Shown here in pieces: positions 31,944 to 40,085 of a stretch of DNA of 64,000 bases. Origin of the DNA: Pseudohoeflea suaedae (GTDB lineage Bacteria > Pseudomonadota > Alphaproteobacteria > Rhizobiales > Rhizobiaceae); contig NZ_SMSI01000001.1 in the NCBI RefSeq assembly GCF_004354915.1, positions 248,001-312,000 on the forward strand, in the 5' to 3' direction. The notes beneath the pieces are model-generated. The model worked only from the letters and a program-made list of their open reading frames with translations. It did no database searches and was not told the origin of the DNA. Every line of letters starts with the position of its first letter. Position 1 is the stretch's first letter. Position numbers and translations under genes: made by a program.

Positions 31944-32328
31944 CCCCAACCTTCCTAAATATAGAATCCTTTTTGAATAGGATTCTGTTTCTTAGAGTCT
32001 GTTGGTTCCCGGGATTAACGCCAATCCCCACGGGAGTCACAGGAAATCCACAGGCTGTGAAAATTAACCGCCGTTAACGAAGGCATGTAACGAATCCGGA
32101 AAATTCGGATTCGTGCAGTGATTCCAGTTAATTGCTGAAACAGGTAATTGGCGGTCCGCGACGAAATCCCGCATTCAACAACCAGGCTCCGGAATCGTGT
32201 CTGGCCTCTGTCCCGACTCCGGCCGGTGTGGAAAACCCGGTGGGTTGTCCTTGCCAAAACCCCCTTCCCCTCCTTACCTCGGGTTTCGTCCAGCTTTCTC
32301 AACAGTCGCGGATGTATTTTGTGGATCA
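31944..32328. other. oriC: Probable chromosomal replication origin (oriC)
   Basis: This 368-base non-coding gap between hemE and ppsR occupies the place of Cori in Caulobacter and of the origin in other alphaproteobacteria. DnaA-box-like sequences occur at 32044-32052 (AAATCCACA), 32227-32235 (TTTTCCACA on the minus strand) and 32320-32328 (TGATCCACA on the minus strand, at the ppsR start). An AT-rich inverted repeat at 31963-31986 (AGAATCC / GGATTCT) could be the unwinding element. Nine GANTC sites lie between 31964 and 32219. TTAAC-type repeats near 32064-32079 could bind CtrA, but their spacing is not canonical. Flanking genes diverge from it and parABS lies within 10 kb. Confidence 0.82.
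32091..32113. repeat. Inverted repeat with two GANTC sites in oriC
   Basis: Perfect eight-base arms CGAATCCG (32091-32098) and CGGATTCG (32106-32113) around a seven-base loop. Each arm contains one GANTC CcrM site. It has no T-run and no gene to terminate, so it is more likely an origin element than a terminator. Confidence 0.6.
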
Positions 32329-33142
32329 GGGTAAAAACTATTTTCATCTCCACCTGATCTCCGATTCGACGGGGGAAACGCTGATGGCGGCCGGTCGCGC
32401 GGCGGCTGCCCAGTTCCATGGCGCCCAGGCGCTCGAGCACGTCTATCCGCTGATCCGCAACCGAAAACAGCTTCTCGCCGTGCTCGATGCGATCGATGGC
32501 GCGCCGGGGATCGTGCTCTACACCATCATCGACACCGATCTCGCCTCGATCATCGAACTCAAATGCCGTGACATGGGGCTTCCTTGCGTATCGGTGCTCG
32601 AGCCGGTGCTGCAGGTTTTCCAGCGTTATCTCGGTGCGCCGTCGAAGCGCCGTGTCGGCGCCCAGCACGACATGAACGAGGAATATTTCCGTCGGATCGA
32701 CGCGCTGAACTTCACCATGGACCATGACGACGGCGTTCTGCCGGGGAATTTCGAGGATGCCGATATTGTCATTCTCGGCATTTCGCGCACGTCGAAGACG
32801 CCGACGAGCATCTATCTCGCCAATCGCGGCTTCAAGGTCGCCAATATCCCGATCGTCCAGGGCGTGCCGCTGCCGCAGGATCTCGTCAGGGCGAAAAAGC
32901 CTTTGATCGTCGGGCTCATCGCCTCGGTCGACCGGATTTCCCATGTCCGCCAGAACCGTATACTGGGTCGCACCGAGGGCTTTCAGGGCGAAGTCTATAC
33001 CGATCGTTCGCTGATTTCCGAGGAAATCAAATATGCCCGGATGCTGTGCGACAAGAACGGCTGGCCGCTGATCGACGTCACTCGTCGCTCCATCGAGGAA
33101 ACCGCGGCCGCCATTCTCGCGCTTCGTCCCAAATGGCGCTGA
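32312..33142 (+). CDS. ppsR: Bifunctional kinase-pyrophosphorylase regulator of pyruvate phosphate dikinase/PEP synthase (PpsR, DUF299)
   Basis: Members of this family (PSRP/RP001) switch PEP synthase or pyruvate phosphate dikinase off by ADP-dependent phosphorylation and on by pyrophosphorolysis. The 276-residue protein has the typical start region [15 protein letters not shown], the P-loop-like [27 protein letters not shown], and the C-terminal [29 protein letters not shown] 32312 gives [18 protein letters not shown] 32321 is a possible alternative start, while the frame upstream to 32132 lies inside the origin and is not conserved. Its first codons overlap a DnaA-box-like sequence. Confidence 0.92.
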   Translation: MYFVDQGKNYFHLHLISDSTGETLMAAGRAAAAQFHGAQALEHVYPLIRNRKQLLAVLDAIDGAPGIVLYTIIDTDLASIIELKCRDMGLPCVSVLEPVLQVFQRYLGAPSKRRVGAQHDMNEEYFRRIDALNFTMDHDDGVLPGNFEDADIVILGISRTSKTPTSIYLANRGFKVANIPIVQGVPLPQDLVRAKKPLIVGLIASVDRISHVRQNRILGRTEGFQGEVYTDRSLISEEIKYARMLCDKNGWPLIDVTRRSIEETAAAILALRPKWR

Positions 33143-33162
33143 TGCCGGACAGAGAGATATAA

Positions 33163-33759
33163 ATGACACGAATAATTCTTGCCTCCACGAGCCCCTTCCG
33201 GAAGATGCTTCTCGGCAATGCCGGGGTTCGTTTCGAAACCGAATCGGCTGATATCGACGAGCGTGCCGTCGAGAAGGCAGTCGGGGGCAGCGGGATCTCG
33301 CCCGAGGACATGGCCACGATCCTGGCCGAAGCCAAGGCAAAGGATGTAGCCGCCCGGCATCCCGATGCGCTGGTGATCGGCGCTGACCAGACCCTTTCCT
33401 TCAACGACGAAATTCTCCACAAGCCTGCCGACATGGATGCGGCCCGGCGCCGGCTTCTTGCGCTTTCGGGCGGCACGCACGAACTCAACAGCGCTGTGGT
33501 GATCGCGCGTGGCGAAGAGGTTCTGTGGCGACATGTCTCGATCGCGCGCCTGACGATGCGCGATCTTTCGCCGGAGTTCGTCGGCCGCCATCTGGCCGAG
33601 GCGGGCGACGAGGTTCTCAAGAGCGTCGGCGCCTACCAGCTCGAAGGCGTGGGCGTTCAGCTTTTCGACAGGATCGAGGGTGACTATTTCACCATCGTCG
33701 GTCTGCCGCTCTTGCCGCTGCTGGCCAAGCTTCGCCAACTCGACGCGATCGACGGATAG
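33163..33759 (+). CDS. maf: Maf family nucleotide pyrophosphatase
   Basis: A 198-residue Maf-like protein. These enzymes hydrolyse modified or canonical nucleoside triphosphates (YceF type: m7GTP; YhdE type: dTTP/UTP). The signature [14 protein letters not shown] is at the N-terminus, followed by ADIDERAVE, the catalytic aspartate region [15 protein letters not shown] near 67-81 and [35 protein letters not shown]. It belongs to the block ppsR-maf-aroE-coaE-dnaQ, with aroE starting eight bases after its stop. The exact substrate cannot be told from what is visible. Confidence 0.92.
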   Translation: MTRIILASTSPFRKMLLGNAGVRFETESADIDERAVEKAVGGSGISPEDMATILAEAKAKDVAARHPDALVIGADQTLSFNDEILHKPADMDAARRRLLALSGGTHELNSAVVIARGEEVLWRHVSIARLTMRDLSPEFVGRHLAEAGDEVLKSVGAYQLEGVGVQLFDRIEGDYFTIVGLPLLPLLAKLRQLDAIDG

Positions 33760-33767
33760 GGGATTTC

Positions 33768-34604
33768 ATGCGCCGCGCCTTCATCATCGGCGATCCCGTC
33801 GCCCATTCCCGCTCCCCCATGATCCATCGGTACTGGCTGGAAAAGCACGCGATTACCGGCGCCTACGAGCCTGTCCGGGTCGTTCCGGAGGCGCTGCCGG
33901 CCTTCGCCGCCGGCCTCAAGGACGGTGAAGCAGGCTTCGTCGGCGGCAATGTCACCATCCCTCACAAGGAGGCGATCTTCGCGCTCGCCGACGAGACCGA
34001 GGAGGTCGCCGAACTCATCGGTGCGGCCAATACGCTGTGGCTCGAGGATGGAAAGCTCAAGGCCACCAATACCGACGCCTATGGTTTTGCCGCCAATCTC
34101 GATGCGGAAGCACCCGGCTGGGACAAGGGCGGGAAGGCAGTCGTCCTCGGCGCCGGCGGTGCCAGCCGGGCCATCCTGTTCTCGCTGATCGAGCGCGGCT
34201 TTTCGGATATCGTCCTCGTCAACCGCACCGTGGCGCGGGCAGGAGAACTGGCCAAACGTTTCGGATCCGACTCGATAACCGCAGCACCTCTGGCCGAGCT
34301 CGGCGCCGCGCTCGTTGGCGCCGGGCTTTTCGTTAACACCTCGTCGCTCGGCATGGAGGGTTCGGCGACGCCAGACCTTGATTTCTCGGTCATGGCGAAG
34401 GGTGGACTGGTGACAGATATCGTCTATGCGCCGCTCGTCACGCCGTTCCTCCGGAAAGCCAGAAGTCAGGGACTGGCCACTGCCGACGGTCTCGGCATGC
34501 TGCTCCACCAGGCCGTTCCCGGTTTTGAGAAGTGGTTCGGCACGCGGCCCGAGGTCGATGCGGAGCTTCGCGCCATGATCGTTGCCGATCTGGAGGTCCA
34601 TTGA
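33768..34604 (+). CDS. aroE: Shikimate dehydrogenase
   Basis: AroE reduces 3-dehydroshikimate to shikimate with NADPH in aromatic amino acid synthesis. The 278-residue protein has the substrate motif [17 protein letters not shown], the catalytic lysine in [15 protein letters not shown] near 62-76, and the dinucleotide motif [15 protein letters not shown] near 125-139. [14 protein letters not shown] contains the arginine that favours NADPH. Its TGA overlaps the coaE ATG (ATGA), giving coupled translation. Length and motif order are normal. Confidence 0.96.
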   Translation: MRRAFIIGDPVAHSRSPMIHRYWLEKHAITGAYEPVRVVPEALPAFAAGLKDGEAGFVGGNVTIPHKEAIFALADETEEVAELIGAANTLWLEDGKLKATNTDAYGFAANLDAEAPGWDKGGKAVVLGAGGASRAILFSLIERGFSDIVLVNRTVARAGELAKRFGSDSITAAPLAELGAALVGAGLFVNTSSLGMEGSATPDLDFSVMAKGGLVTDIVYAPLVTPFLRKARSQGLATADGLGMLLHQAVPGFEKWFGTRPEVDAELRAMIVADLEVH

Positions 34605-35209
34605 TGCTGCTCCTGGGGCTCACCGGATCGATAGGGACCGGAAAATCGACGACGGCGAAAATGTTCGCCGCCCATGGCATTCCCGTCAACGATGCCGACC
34701 AGGTGGTTCACGAACTCTATGCGGGCGAGGCAGCACCGCTGATCGAGACGGCCTTTCCCGGCACCACGGCCGATGGAAGGGTGGATCGCACCATACTTGC
34801 CGGGCAACTCATCGACGATCCGGAAGGCTTCAAGCGACTCGAAGCGATCGTCCACCCGCTGGTGCGCCGGAAGGAGGCCGAGTTTCTTGCCCGGGAGCGG
34901 GCAAAAGATACGCCCGCGGTGCTTCTCGACATCCCGCTTCTGTATGAAACCGGTGGCGAAAGCCGGCTCGACAAGGTGATTGTGGTGACCTGCAGTCCCG
35001 AGACACAGGCCGAACGCGTGCTTGCCCGTCCCGGAATGACGGAGGAAAAGTTCAAATCCATCCTTGCGCGACAGGTGCCCGACGCGGAAAAAAGGAAACG
35101 CGCCGATTTCATCGTCGATACCGGACACGGTATCGATGCCGCGCGCGAACAGGTGAGGGACATTCTCGCCGAACTGGGCCTCGAGACGAAAGAACCGGGC
35201 GATGCGTGA
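34604..35209 (+). CDS. coaE: Dephospho-CoA kinase
   Basis: CoaE phosphorylates dephospho-CoA at the 3' hydroxyl, the last step of CoA synthesis. The 201-residue protein has the P-loop GLTGSIGTGKSTTAK (5-19), the substrate site NDADQVVHELY near 33, LLDIPLLYETGGE near 107 and the lid region ARQVPDAEKRKRADFIVDTG. ATG 34604 overlaps the aroE stop; the 24-codon upstream extension runs inside aroE and was rejected. dnaQ begins inside its 3' end with an eight-base overlap. Confidence 0.96.
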   Translation: MLLLGLTGSIGTGKSTTAKMFAAHGIPVNDADQVVHELYAGEAAPLIETAFPGTTADGRVDRTILAGQLIDDPEGFKRLEAIVHPLVRRKEAEFLARERAKDTPAVLLDIPLLYETGGESRLDKVIVVTCSPETQAERVLARPGMTEEKFKSILARQVPDAEKRKRADFIVDTGHGIDAAREQVRDILAELGLETKEPGDA

Positions 35210-35900
35210 GATCATCTTCGATACGGAAACGACAGGTCTGGAAAACAAGAACGACCGGATCATCGAAATCGGCGGCGTGGAACTGGAAAACATGTTCCCG
35301 ACCGGCCGTTCCATCCATCTCTACATCAATCCCGATGGCCGCGACATCCACCCGGACGCCCAGGCCGTTCACGGCATCACGGCCGAATTCCTGGCCGACA
35401 AGCCGGTGTTCGCCGACGTCGTTCAGGAGATCATCGATTTCTTCGACGGCGCCAAATATGTTGCCCACAACGCCAATTTCGACATGGGTTTCGTCAATGC
35501 GGAATTTGCGCGGCTTGGTATCCCGGCCGTCGATCCGGCGCGTGTGATCGATACGCTGGCGATTGCCAGACGCCGCCATCCCATGGGCCCCAACAGTCTC
35601 GACGCGCTGTGCCGGCGCTACGGCATCGACAACTCGCACCGTACCAGACACGGCGCGCTTCTCGACGCCGAACTTCTTGCCGACGTCTATATCGAGATGA
35701 ATGGCGGGCGTCAGGCGGCGCTGGGTCTCGTCAATCAGGGCGATCAGAATCCGGCTGACGATGAAGTCGCGGTCGAGATGGTTTCCTATGGGGAGCGTCC
35801 GGCGCCCCTGCCCTCGCTTCTGACCGAGGACGAGTTCGTCGCCCATGAAAAGCTCATCGCCCGGATGGGCGACAAGGCCTTGTGGCGCAAGCACGCCTGA
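35202..35900 (+). CDS. dnaQ: DNA polymerase III epsilon subunit (3'-5' proofreading exonuclease)
   Basis: DnaQ proofreads for the replicative polymerase. The 232-residue protein has the DEDDh motifs: Exo I FDTETTGLE (D6, E8), Exo II VAHNANFDMGFVNAEF near 86-101, and Exo III HGALLDAELLADVY near 148-161 with the catalytic histidine and aspartate. The C-terminal tail after 175 should carry the polymerase- and clamp-binding region. Its place close to the origin and in the ppsR-maf-aroE-coaE run is common in Rhizobiales. It ends 24 bases before a strong terminator. Confidence 0.96.
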   Translation: MREIIFDTETTGLENKNDRIIEIGGVELENMFPTGRSIHLYINPDGRDIHPDAQAVHGITAEFLADKPVFADVVQEIIDFFDGAKYVAHNANFDMGFVNAEFARLGIPAVDPARVIDTLAIARRRHPMGPNSLDALCRRYGIDNSHRTRHGALLDAELLADVYIEMNGGRQAALGLVNQGDQNPADDEVAVEMVSYGERPAPLPSLLTEDEFVAHEKLIARMGDKALWRKHA

Positions 35901-35924
35901 GCGGATATCCGGCAATTATAAAGG

Positions 35925-35957
35925 AAAACGCCCGGATCTCTCGATCCGGGCGTTTTT
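35925..35957. terminator. Bidirectional terminator between dnaQ and secB
   Basis: A 14-base perfect stem (arms 35925-35938 and 35943-35956, core CGCCCGGATC / GATCCGGGCG) with loop TCTC and A/T runs on both sides. It can end both dnaQ on the plus strand and secB on the minus strand. Confidence 0.92.
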
Positions 35958-35978
35958 GTGCCGAGTATCGAATCCGGC

Positions 35979-36500
35979 TTAGTTTGTCGTCTGGGTGTTT
36001 GCCGCGGTCTGCTGCTTGAGCTGTTCGGCGGCCATGCGCTGCTGGAACATCTGGGCAAAATCGATCGGGTCGATCATCAGCGGCGGGAAGCCGCCATTGC
36101 GCGTGGCGTCCGCGATGATCTGGCGTGCGAACGGGAACAGAAGGCGCGGGCACTCGATGAAGAGCAGCGGCAGCATGTGTTCCTGCGGGAAGTTGGCGAT
36201 GCGGAAAACGCCGCCATATACCAGCTCGACATTGAAGACCGTCTTGTCGCCGGACTTGGCTTCGGCATTGAGCTTGAGCACCACGTCGTAATCGCTCTGG
36301 GCGATCGGATTGGCGTTGACGTTGACGTTGATGCTGATCTCGGGTGCCTTCTCGCGATTGACGAGTGTCTGCGGTGCGCCCGGGTTCTCGAAGGAGAGAT
36401 CCTTCACGTACTGCGCGAGAATGTTGAGTGAAGGTGCCGCGCCGCCATTCGGGGCTGCGTTGCCTTCATTGGCTGCCGTTGCTTTAGGTTCTTTGGCCAT
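35979..36500 (-). CDS. secB: Protein-export chaperone SecB
   Basis: SecB is a tetrameric cytoplasmic chaperone that keeps preproteins unfolded and hands them to SecA. The 173-residue protein has an alanine/asparagine-rich N-terminal extension (residues 1-22), then the family core [33 protein letters not shown] and [11 protein letters not shown]. The central motif [43 protein letters not shown] is strongly conserved. The C-terminal glutamine-rich tail is typical of alphaproteobacterial forms. An upstream inverted repeat (GGGTTTCAC / CGTGAACCC, 36520-36541) lies in its leader and may be regulatory. Confidence 0.96.
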   Translation of the reverse strand: MAKEPKATAANEGNAAPNGGAAPSLNILAQYVKDLSFENPGAPQTLVNREKAPEISINVNVNANPIAQSDYDVVLKLNAEAKSGDKTVFNVELVYGGVFRIANFPQEHMLPLLFIECPRLLFPFARQIIADATRNGGFPPLMIDPIDFAQMFQQRMAAEQLKQQTAANTQTTN

Positions 36501-36592
36501 CTGGCGTTCCTCAAAACTTGGGTTTCACAAGTCGTGAACCCTGATAATCCCGGGCGAGGGGCTAGCATTTAGCTCCGCTGCTTACAACCCGT

Positions 36593-37180
36593 TTAGCGAT
36601 CAGGCTCGCTTCCGGAGCGCGAATCGGCACGGTTTTCGATGGTTTGGCCATCCTCGCGCCAGGGCGAATCCGGGTTCGGACGTCGCGGGCCGTCATCGCG
36701 GTAGTCGCTCTCGTCGAGATCGAAAACCGGTCCCTGCCCGCGTGCGCCGCCGGGGCCTCCACGGGGTCCTGCACTGGGGCCGCGCGGCCCGCCGGCACCG
36801 GTGAAAACCGTGCGCGAGCCGACGATGGTGATCTTGTCCTTGAGCAGTTTCCAAGCCCCGTCGCGGATTGCCGGAACGAAGAGCAGGAAGCCGAGCGTAT
36901 CGGTCACGAAGCCAGGCGTCAGCAGAAGCACACCGGCAACCAGGATCATCGCGCCGTGGACGAGATCCCGTCCGGGAATGCGCCCCGCATCCGTTTCCAT
37001 CCGGATGCGATTGAGGATGCCGATCCCCTGCCATCTCAACAGCGCGCTGCCGATGACCGCGGTGACGAGGACCATCGCCAGCGTCGGCAGCACGCCGATT
37101 GCGTCGCCGATGACGATGAAGGCCGCGATCTCGGCGATTGGGATGATGATCAGGGCAAGAGGAATGAGGCTGAAACGCAT
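36593..37180 (-). CDS. fxsA: FxsA family membrane protein
   Basis: A 195-residue FxsA-like inner-membrane protein. It has an N-terminal membrane segment (FSLIPLALIIIPIAEIAAFIVIGDAIG), a second pair (GVLPTLAMVLVTAVIGSALL; HGAMILVAGVLLLTPGFVTDTLGFLLF) and a long hydrophilic C-terminal tail rich in Gly, Pro and Asp (near 130-195) that is probably cytoplasmic and disordered. In E. coli FxsA relieves phage T7 exclusion by the F plasmid; its normal role is unknown. ATG 37180 fits the usual start MRFSLIPL; ATG 37201 is possible and adds seven residues. Confidence 0.88.
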   Translation of the reverse strand: MRFSLIPLALIIIPIAEIAAFIVIGDAIGVLPTLAMVLVTAVIGSALLRWQGIGILNRIRMETDAGRIPGRDLVHGAMILVAGVLLLTPGFVTDTLGFLLFVPAIRDGAWKLLKDKITIVGSRTVFTGAGGPRGPSAGPRGGPGGARGQGPVFDLDESDYRDDGPRRPNPDSPWREDGQTIENRADSRSGSEPDR

Positions 37181-37327
37181 GAATTTCCGGGTCCGGGACA
37201 TTTGGGCGCAGCCATTTCGGGCTGCGATGAGGTTCTGACGCCCGATTTAATTGCCGATTAAATTGATTGACGGGCACGTGGCGATTATATGCAAGCCTGT
37301 ACAGGATTAAACCGAAAGAAGGCTGGA

Positions 37328-38032
37328 ATGGGTTCGTTCGACGTCGTCACCTTCATATTCTTCATCGTGGCAGTGGTGATCTTCATCCAGCTGCGGTCGG
37401 TGCTTGGTCGGCGCGATTCCAGCGACGACGCCCGCATCGAGCGCCGTCGCGCCCGCCGTGAAGCACCGCCGATCCCGTCAGACGACCCCAAGGTGGTGAC
37501 GCTTCCCTCCCGTGGCAAGGACGGCGAGCCGCAGCCGGACCAGATGGAGGCGATCGATGCCTATGCGCCGCGGGGCACCGACCTCAATGAAGGTTTGCGC
37601 GGGGTAAAGGCCGCCGATCCGTCCTTTGATCCGAAGGAATTCGTCAAGGGCGCCAGCATGGCCTACGAGATGATCGTCACCGCCTATGCGGAAGGTGATC
37701 GCAAGACGCTGCGCAATCTTCTCTCCCGCGATGTCTATGACGGCTTCGTCGCCGCCATCGAGGAACGCGAGGCGGCCGGCCAGACCATGCGCTCGAATTT
37801 CGTCGGGATCGAGAAATCGGCGATTACCCAGGCGGAAATGAAGGGCTCGGAGGCCAATCTCACCCTCCGTATCGTCAGCCAGCTCATTTCCGCGACGTTC
37901 GATGCCGACGGCAAGCTGGTGGACGGCGACGCGGAGGAAGTGTCCGAGGTCAACGATGTCTGGACATTCGCGCGCGACACCCGCTCGCGCGATCCGAACT
38001 GGCGCCTGATCGCCACCGAAGCCGATCAGTGA
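37328..38032 (+). CDS. timA: Tim44-like domain protein (TimA)
   Basis: A 234-residue protein with one N-terminal membrane anchor (DVVTFIFFIVAVVIFIQLRSVLG), a basic linker and a C-terminal Tim44/NTF2-like domain (EFVKGASMAYEMIVTAYAEGDRKTLRNLLSRDVYDGFVAAIEEREAAGQ). Bacterial Tim44 relatives such as TimA are the likely ancestors of the mitochondrial import motor subunit, and are thought to help membrane-protein folding or transport. ATG 37328 has GAAGG upstream, whereas the start at 37289 does not. The stop codon overlaps the GTG start of mltA (GTGA). Confidence 0.9.
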   Translation: MGSFDVVTFIFFIVAVVIFIQLRSVLGRRDSSDDARIERRRARREAPPIPSDDPKVVTLPSRGKDGEPQPDQMEAIDAYAPRGTDLNEGLRGVKAADPSFDPKEFVKGASMAYEMIVTAYAEGDRKTLRNLLSRDVYDGFVAAIEEREAAGQTMRSNFVGIEKSAITQAEMKGSEANLTLRIVSQLISATFDADGKLVDGDAEEVSEVNDVWTFARDTRSRDPNWRLIATEADQ

Positions 38033-39126
38033 GCCCTCTCTCCCTCCGCCCTGTCCGGTTCGAGGAGATCGAGGGATGGGCGGGGGACGACATGGCGGGC
38101 GCGCTTCGCGCATTCCGCCGGACCGCAATCCATGCGCTGAAAAAGGGGCCCTATAAGCAGGGCTCCGCGTCACCGCCGCCTGAAAGCCTCATCACCGTCT
38201 ATGAGGCGGCGCGGGTGACCGATCCGCTGCGGATCACCAATGCGGCGGCCCGCACCTTCTTCGAAACGTATTTCGACGCCTATCGCGTCGAGCCGGGCGA
38301 GGGCGCGGAGGGCAAGGTCACGGCCTATTACGAGCCGACCGTCGAAGCCCGCCGCGAGAAGGCCGGCGATTTCGTCCACCCCTTTCTGCGCCGTCCGCCC
38401 GAACTGGTGAAGGTCGCCGATCCCGACACTCCGCCGGAGGGAGTGCCGAAGGGATTTGCCTTTGCGCTGCAGACGGGAGAGGGTCTGGTTGAAAGCCCGG
38501 ACAGGCAGGCCGTCGATCAGGGTGCCTTTGCCGGACGCGATCTCGAAATCGCCTGGGCCCGCGACAAGGCCGATGTGTTCTTCACCCAGGTTCAGGGCTC
38601 GGCGCGGCTCGATTTCGGCGACGGCAGCGGCATGCGAATCGGCTATGCCGCGAAATCCGGCCATCCCTTTACCGGCATCGGGCGCATTCTCGTCGAACGC
38701 GGCGAGATCCCGCAGGCGGAGATCTCCATGCAGACGATCCGCAAATGGCTCGCCGACCATCCGGACGAGGCCGATGCGCTGATGTGGGAGAACCGTTCCT
38801 ACATCTTCTTCCGTGAGATCGAGATACCCGATGATGCTCCGGGACCCATCGGTGCTGCCGATGTCCCGCTGGAGCCCGGCCGCTCGCTTGCCGTCGACAG
38901 ACTGATCCATTCCTTCGGTACGCCGATTTTTGTTTCCGCTCCGAATCTTCGGGATTTCGATGCGCCGAAACCCTTTCGTCGGTTGATGATTGCGCAGGAT
39001 ACGGGCTCGGCCATCGTCGGTCCGGCGCGCGGCGATCTCTATGCCGGCGGCGGCGATCGCGCCGGGGAACTTGCGGGCGGGGTAAACGCCGTGGCAAGTT
39101 TCACCCTGTTGTTCCCGCGCGCCTGA
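38029..39126 (+). CDS. mltA: Lytic murein transglycosylase A
   Basis: MltA cleaves the glycan strands of peptidoglycan to give 1,6-anhydro muropeptides. The 365-residue protein has the MltA barrel domain (TAYYEPTVEARR, AWARDKADVFFTQVQGSARLDFGDGSGMRIGYAAKSGHPFTGIGRIL) and the C-terminal 3D domain with GAADVPLEPGRSLAVDRL and IAQDTGSAIVGPARGDLYAG, which carries the catalytic aspartate. No export signal is visible, as in other rhizobial MltA proteins, so its route to the periplasm is unclear. The GTG start overlaps the timA stop, indicating coupling. Confidence 0.93.
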   Translation: MSPLSLRPVRFEEIEGWAGDDMAGALRAFRRTAIHALKKGPYKQGSASPPPESLITVYEAARVTDPLRITNAAARTFFETYFDAYRVEPGEGAEGKVTAYYEPTVEARREKAGDFVHPFLRRPPELVKVADPDTPPEGVPKGFAFALQTGEGLVESPDRQAVDQGAFAGRDLEIAWARDKADVFFTQVQGSARLDFGDGSGMRIGYAAKSGHPFTGIGRILVERGEIPQAEISMQTIRKWLADHPDEADALMWENRSYIFFREIEIPDDAPGPIGAADVPLEPGRSLAVDRLIHSFGTPIFVSAPNLRDFDAPKPFRRLMIAQDTGSAIVGPARGDLYAGGGDRAGELAGGVNAVASFTLLFPRA

Positions 39127-39144
39127 CACCGGTTTCTCTCGCCC

Positions 39145-39717
39145 ATGGCTGATAAGAACTCAAAACTGTCCCACGAGGACCGGATCATCTGGGAGAAAGT
39201 GGCCCGGACGGTCACCCCGTTGCCGGGCAGGAAGAGGGTCGAGGTGACGGAGACACCGGAAACCATGGCCTCGTTGATGGGGGATGGCGTGGTCCGGAAC
39301 GGCCCCGCGGCCGGGCTTGTCGCCGAAAGGCAGCCCGAGCCGCGCGATCGCCAGCCGCGCATGCGTGCCCACCGGCTCCATCCGATCGAGCGTCCCACCG
39401 TCAAGAAGATCAGCAAGGGACGTATCGCCATCGACGCCCGTCTCGATCTCCACGGCCTCAAGCGCGCCGAGGCGCACAATCTTCTTTATGATTTTCTCGC
39501 CCGCGCCCGCGAGCGGGGTTTGCGGCATGTCCTCGTCATCACCGGCAAGGGGCGTTCGGGCGGCAGCGAGGGGGCGTTGCGCCGCGAAGTGCCGCAATGG
39601 CTCGACAAGCCGGAATTTCGCTTGCTCGTGTCCGGTCTGGAAACGTCGTCGCGTGCCCATGGCGGCGAAGGCGCGCTCTATGTCAGGCTGCGCCGCACCG
39701 GCGAGCCGCGCTCATGA
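39145..39717 (+). CDS. Smr domain protein (putative endonuclease)
   Basis: A 190-residue protein with a charged, probably disordered N-terminal half and a C-terminal Smr domain (residues about 97-185). The domain contains the core motifs LDLHGLKRAEA and VLVITGKGRSG, and ends RAHGGEGALYVRLRR. Smr domains, found alone or at the end of MutS2, nick branched or collided nucleic acids. No MutS2 is nearby. It starts 18 bases after mltA, and its TGA overlaps the ATG of the following regulator, so timA-mltA-smr-XRE form one likely operon. Confidence 0.88.
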   Translation: MADKNSKLSHEDRIIWEKVARTVTPLPGRKRVEVTETPETMASLMGDGVVRNGPAAGLVAERQPEPRDRQPRMRAHRLHPIERPTVKKISKGRIAIDARLDLHGLKRAEAHNLLYDFLARARERGLRHVLVITGKGRSGGSEGALRREVPQWLDKPEFRLLVSGLETSSRAHGGEGALYVRLRRTGEPRS

Positions 39718-40085
39718 CGCCTTTTGGAGAAGCCGTGCGCAAGCTGCGCGCCGAACGCGGCATCAGCCAGAAGGAGATGGCCGCTCATCTCGGTGTCTCC
39801 GCGGCCTATCTTTCGGCGCTCGAACATGGCCAGCGCTCCGAGCCGAGCTGGGAGCTCGTCCAGCGCATCATCGGCTTTTTCCATATCATCTGGGACGAGG
39901 CGGAGGAGTTGCAGCGCCTGGCAGCCCTGTCCCGGCCCAGGATCGTCATCGATGCACGCAACATTCCGCCGCGCTCGGCAATTCTTGCCAACAGGCTGGC
40001 GGAAGCCTGGCCGGAACTCGACGATGAAAACCTGGCTGCGATCGAGCAAGTGCTGAACCGCAAGCAAGGCGATGACTCCGGCTAA
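39714..40085 (+). CDS. XRE-family helix-turn-helix regulator
   Basis: A 123-residue protein with an N-terminal helix-turn-helix (FGEAVRKLRAERGISQKEMAAHLGVSAAYLSALEHGQRSEPSWELVQRIIGFF) and an extended C-terminal region (IVIDARNIPPRSAILANRLAEAWPELDDENLAAIEQVLN) that is probably for dimerisation or ligand sensing. This architecture, coupled to the Smr gene (ATGA overlap), is common in Rhizobiales, where the targets are unknown. It is not accompanied by a toxin gene, so an antitoxin role is unlikely. It ends against the DUF1402 gene with a four-base tail-to-tail overlap. Confidence 0.88.
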   Translation: MTPFGEAVRKLRAERGISQKEMAAHLGVSAAYLSALEHGQRSEPSWELVQRIIGFFHIIWDEAEELQRLAALSRPRIVIDARNIPPRSAILANRLAEAWPELDDENLAAIEQVLNRKQGDDSG

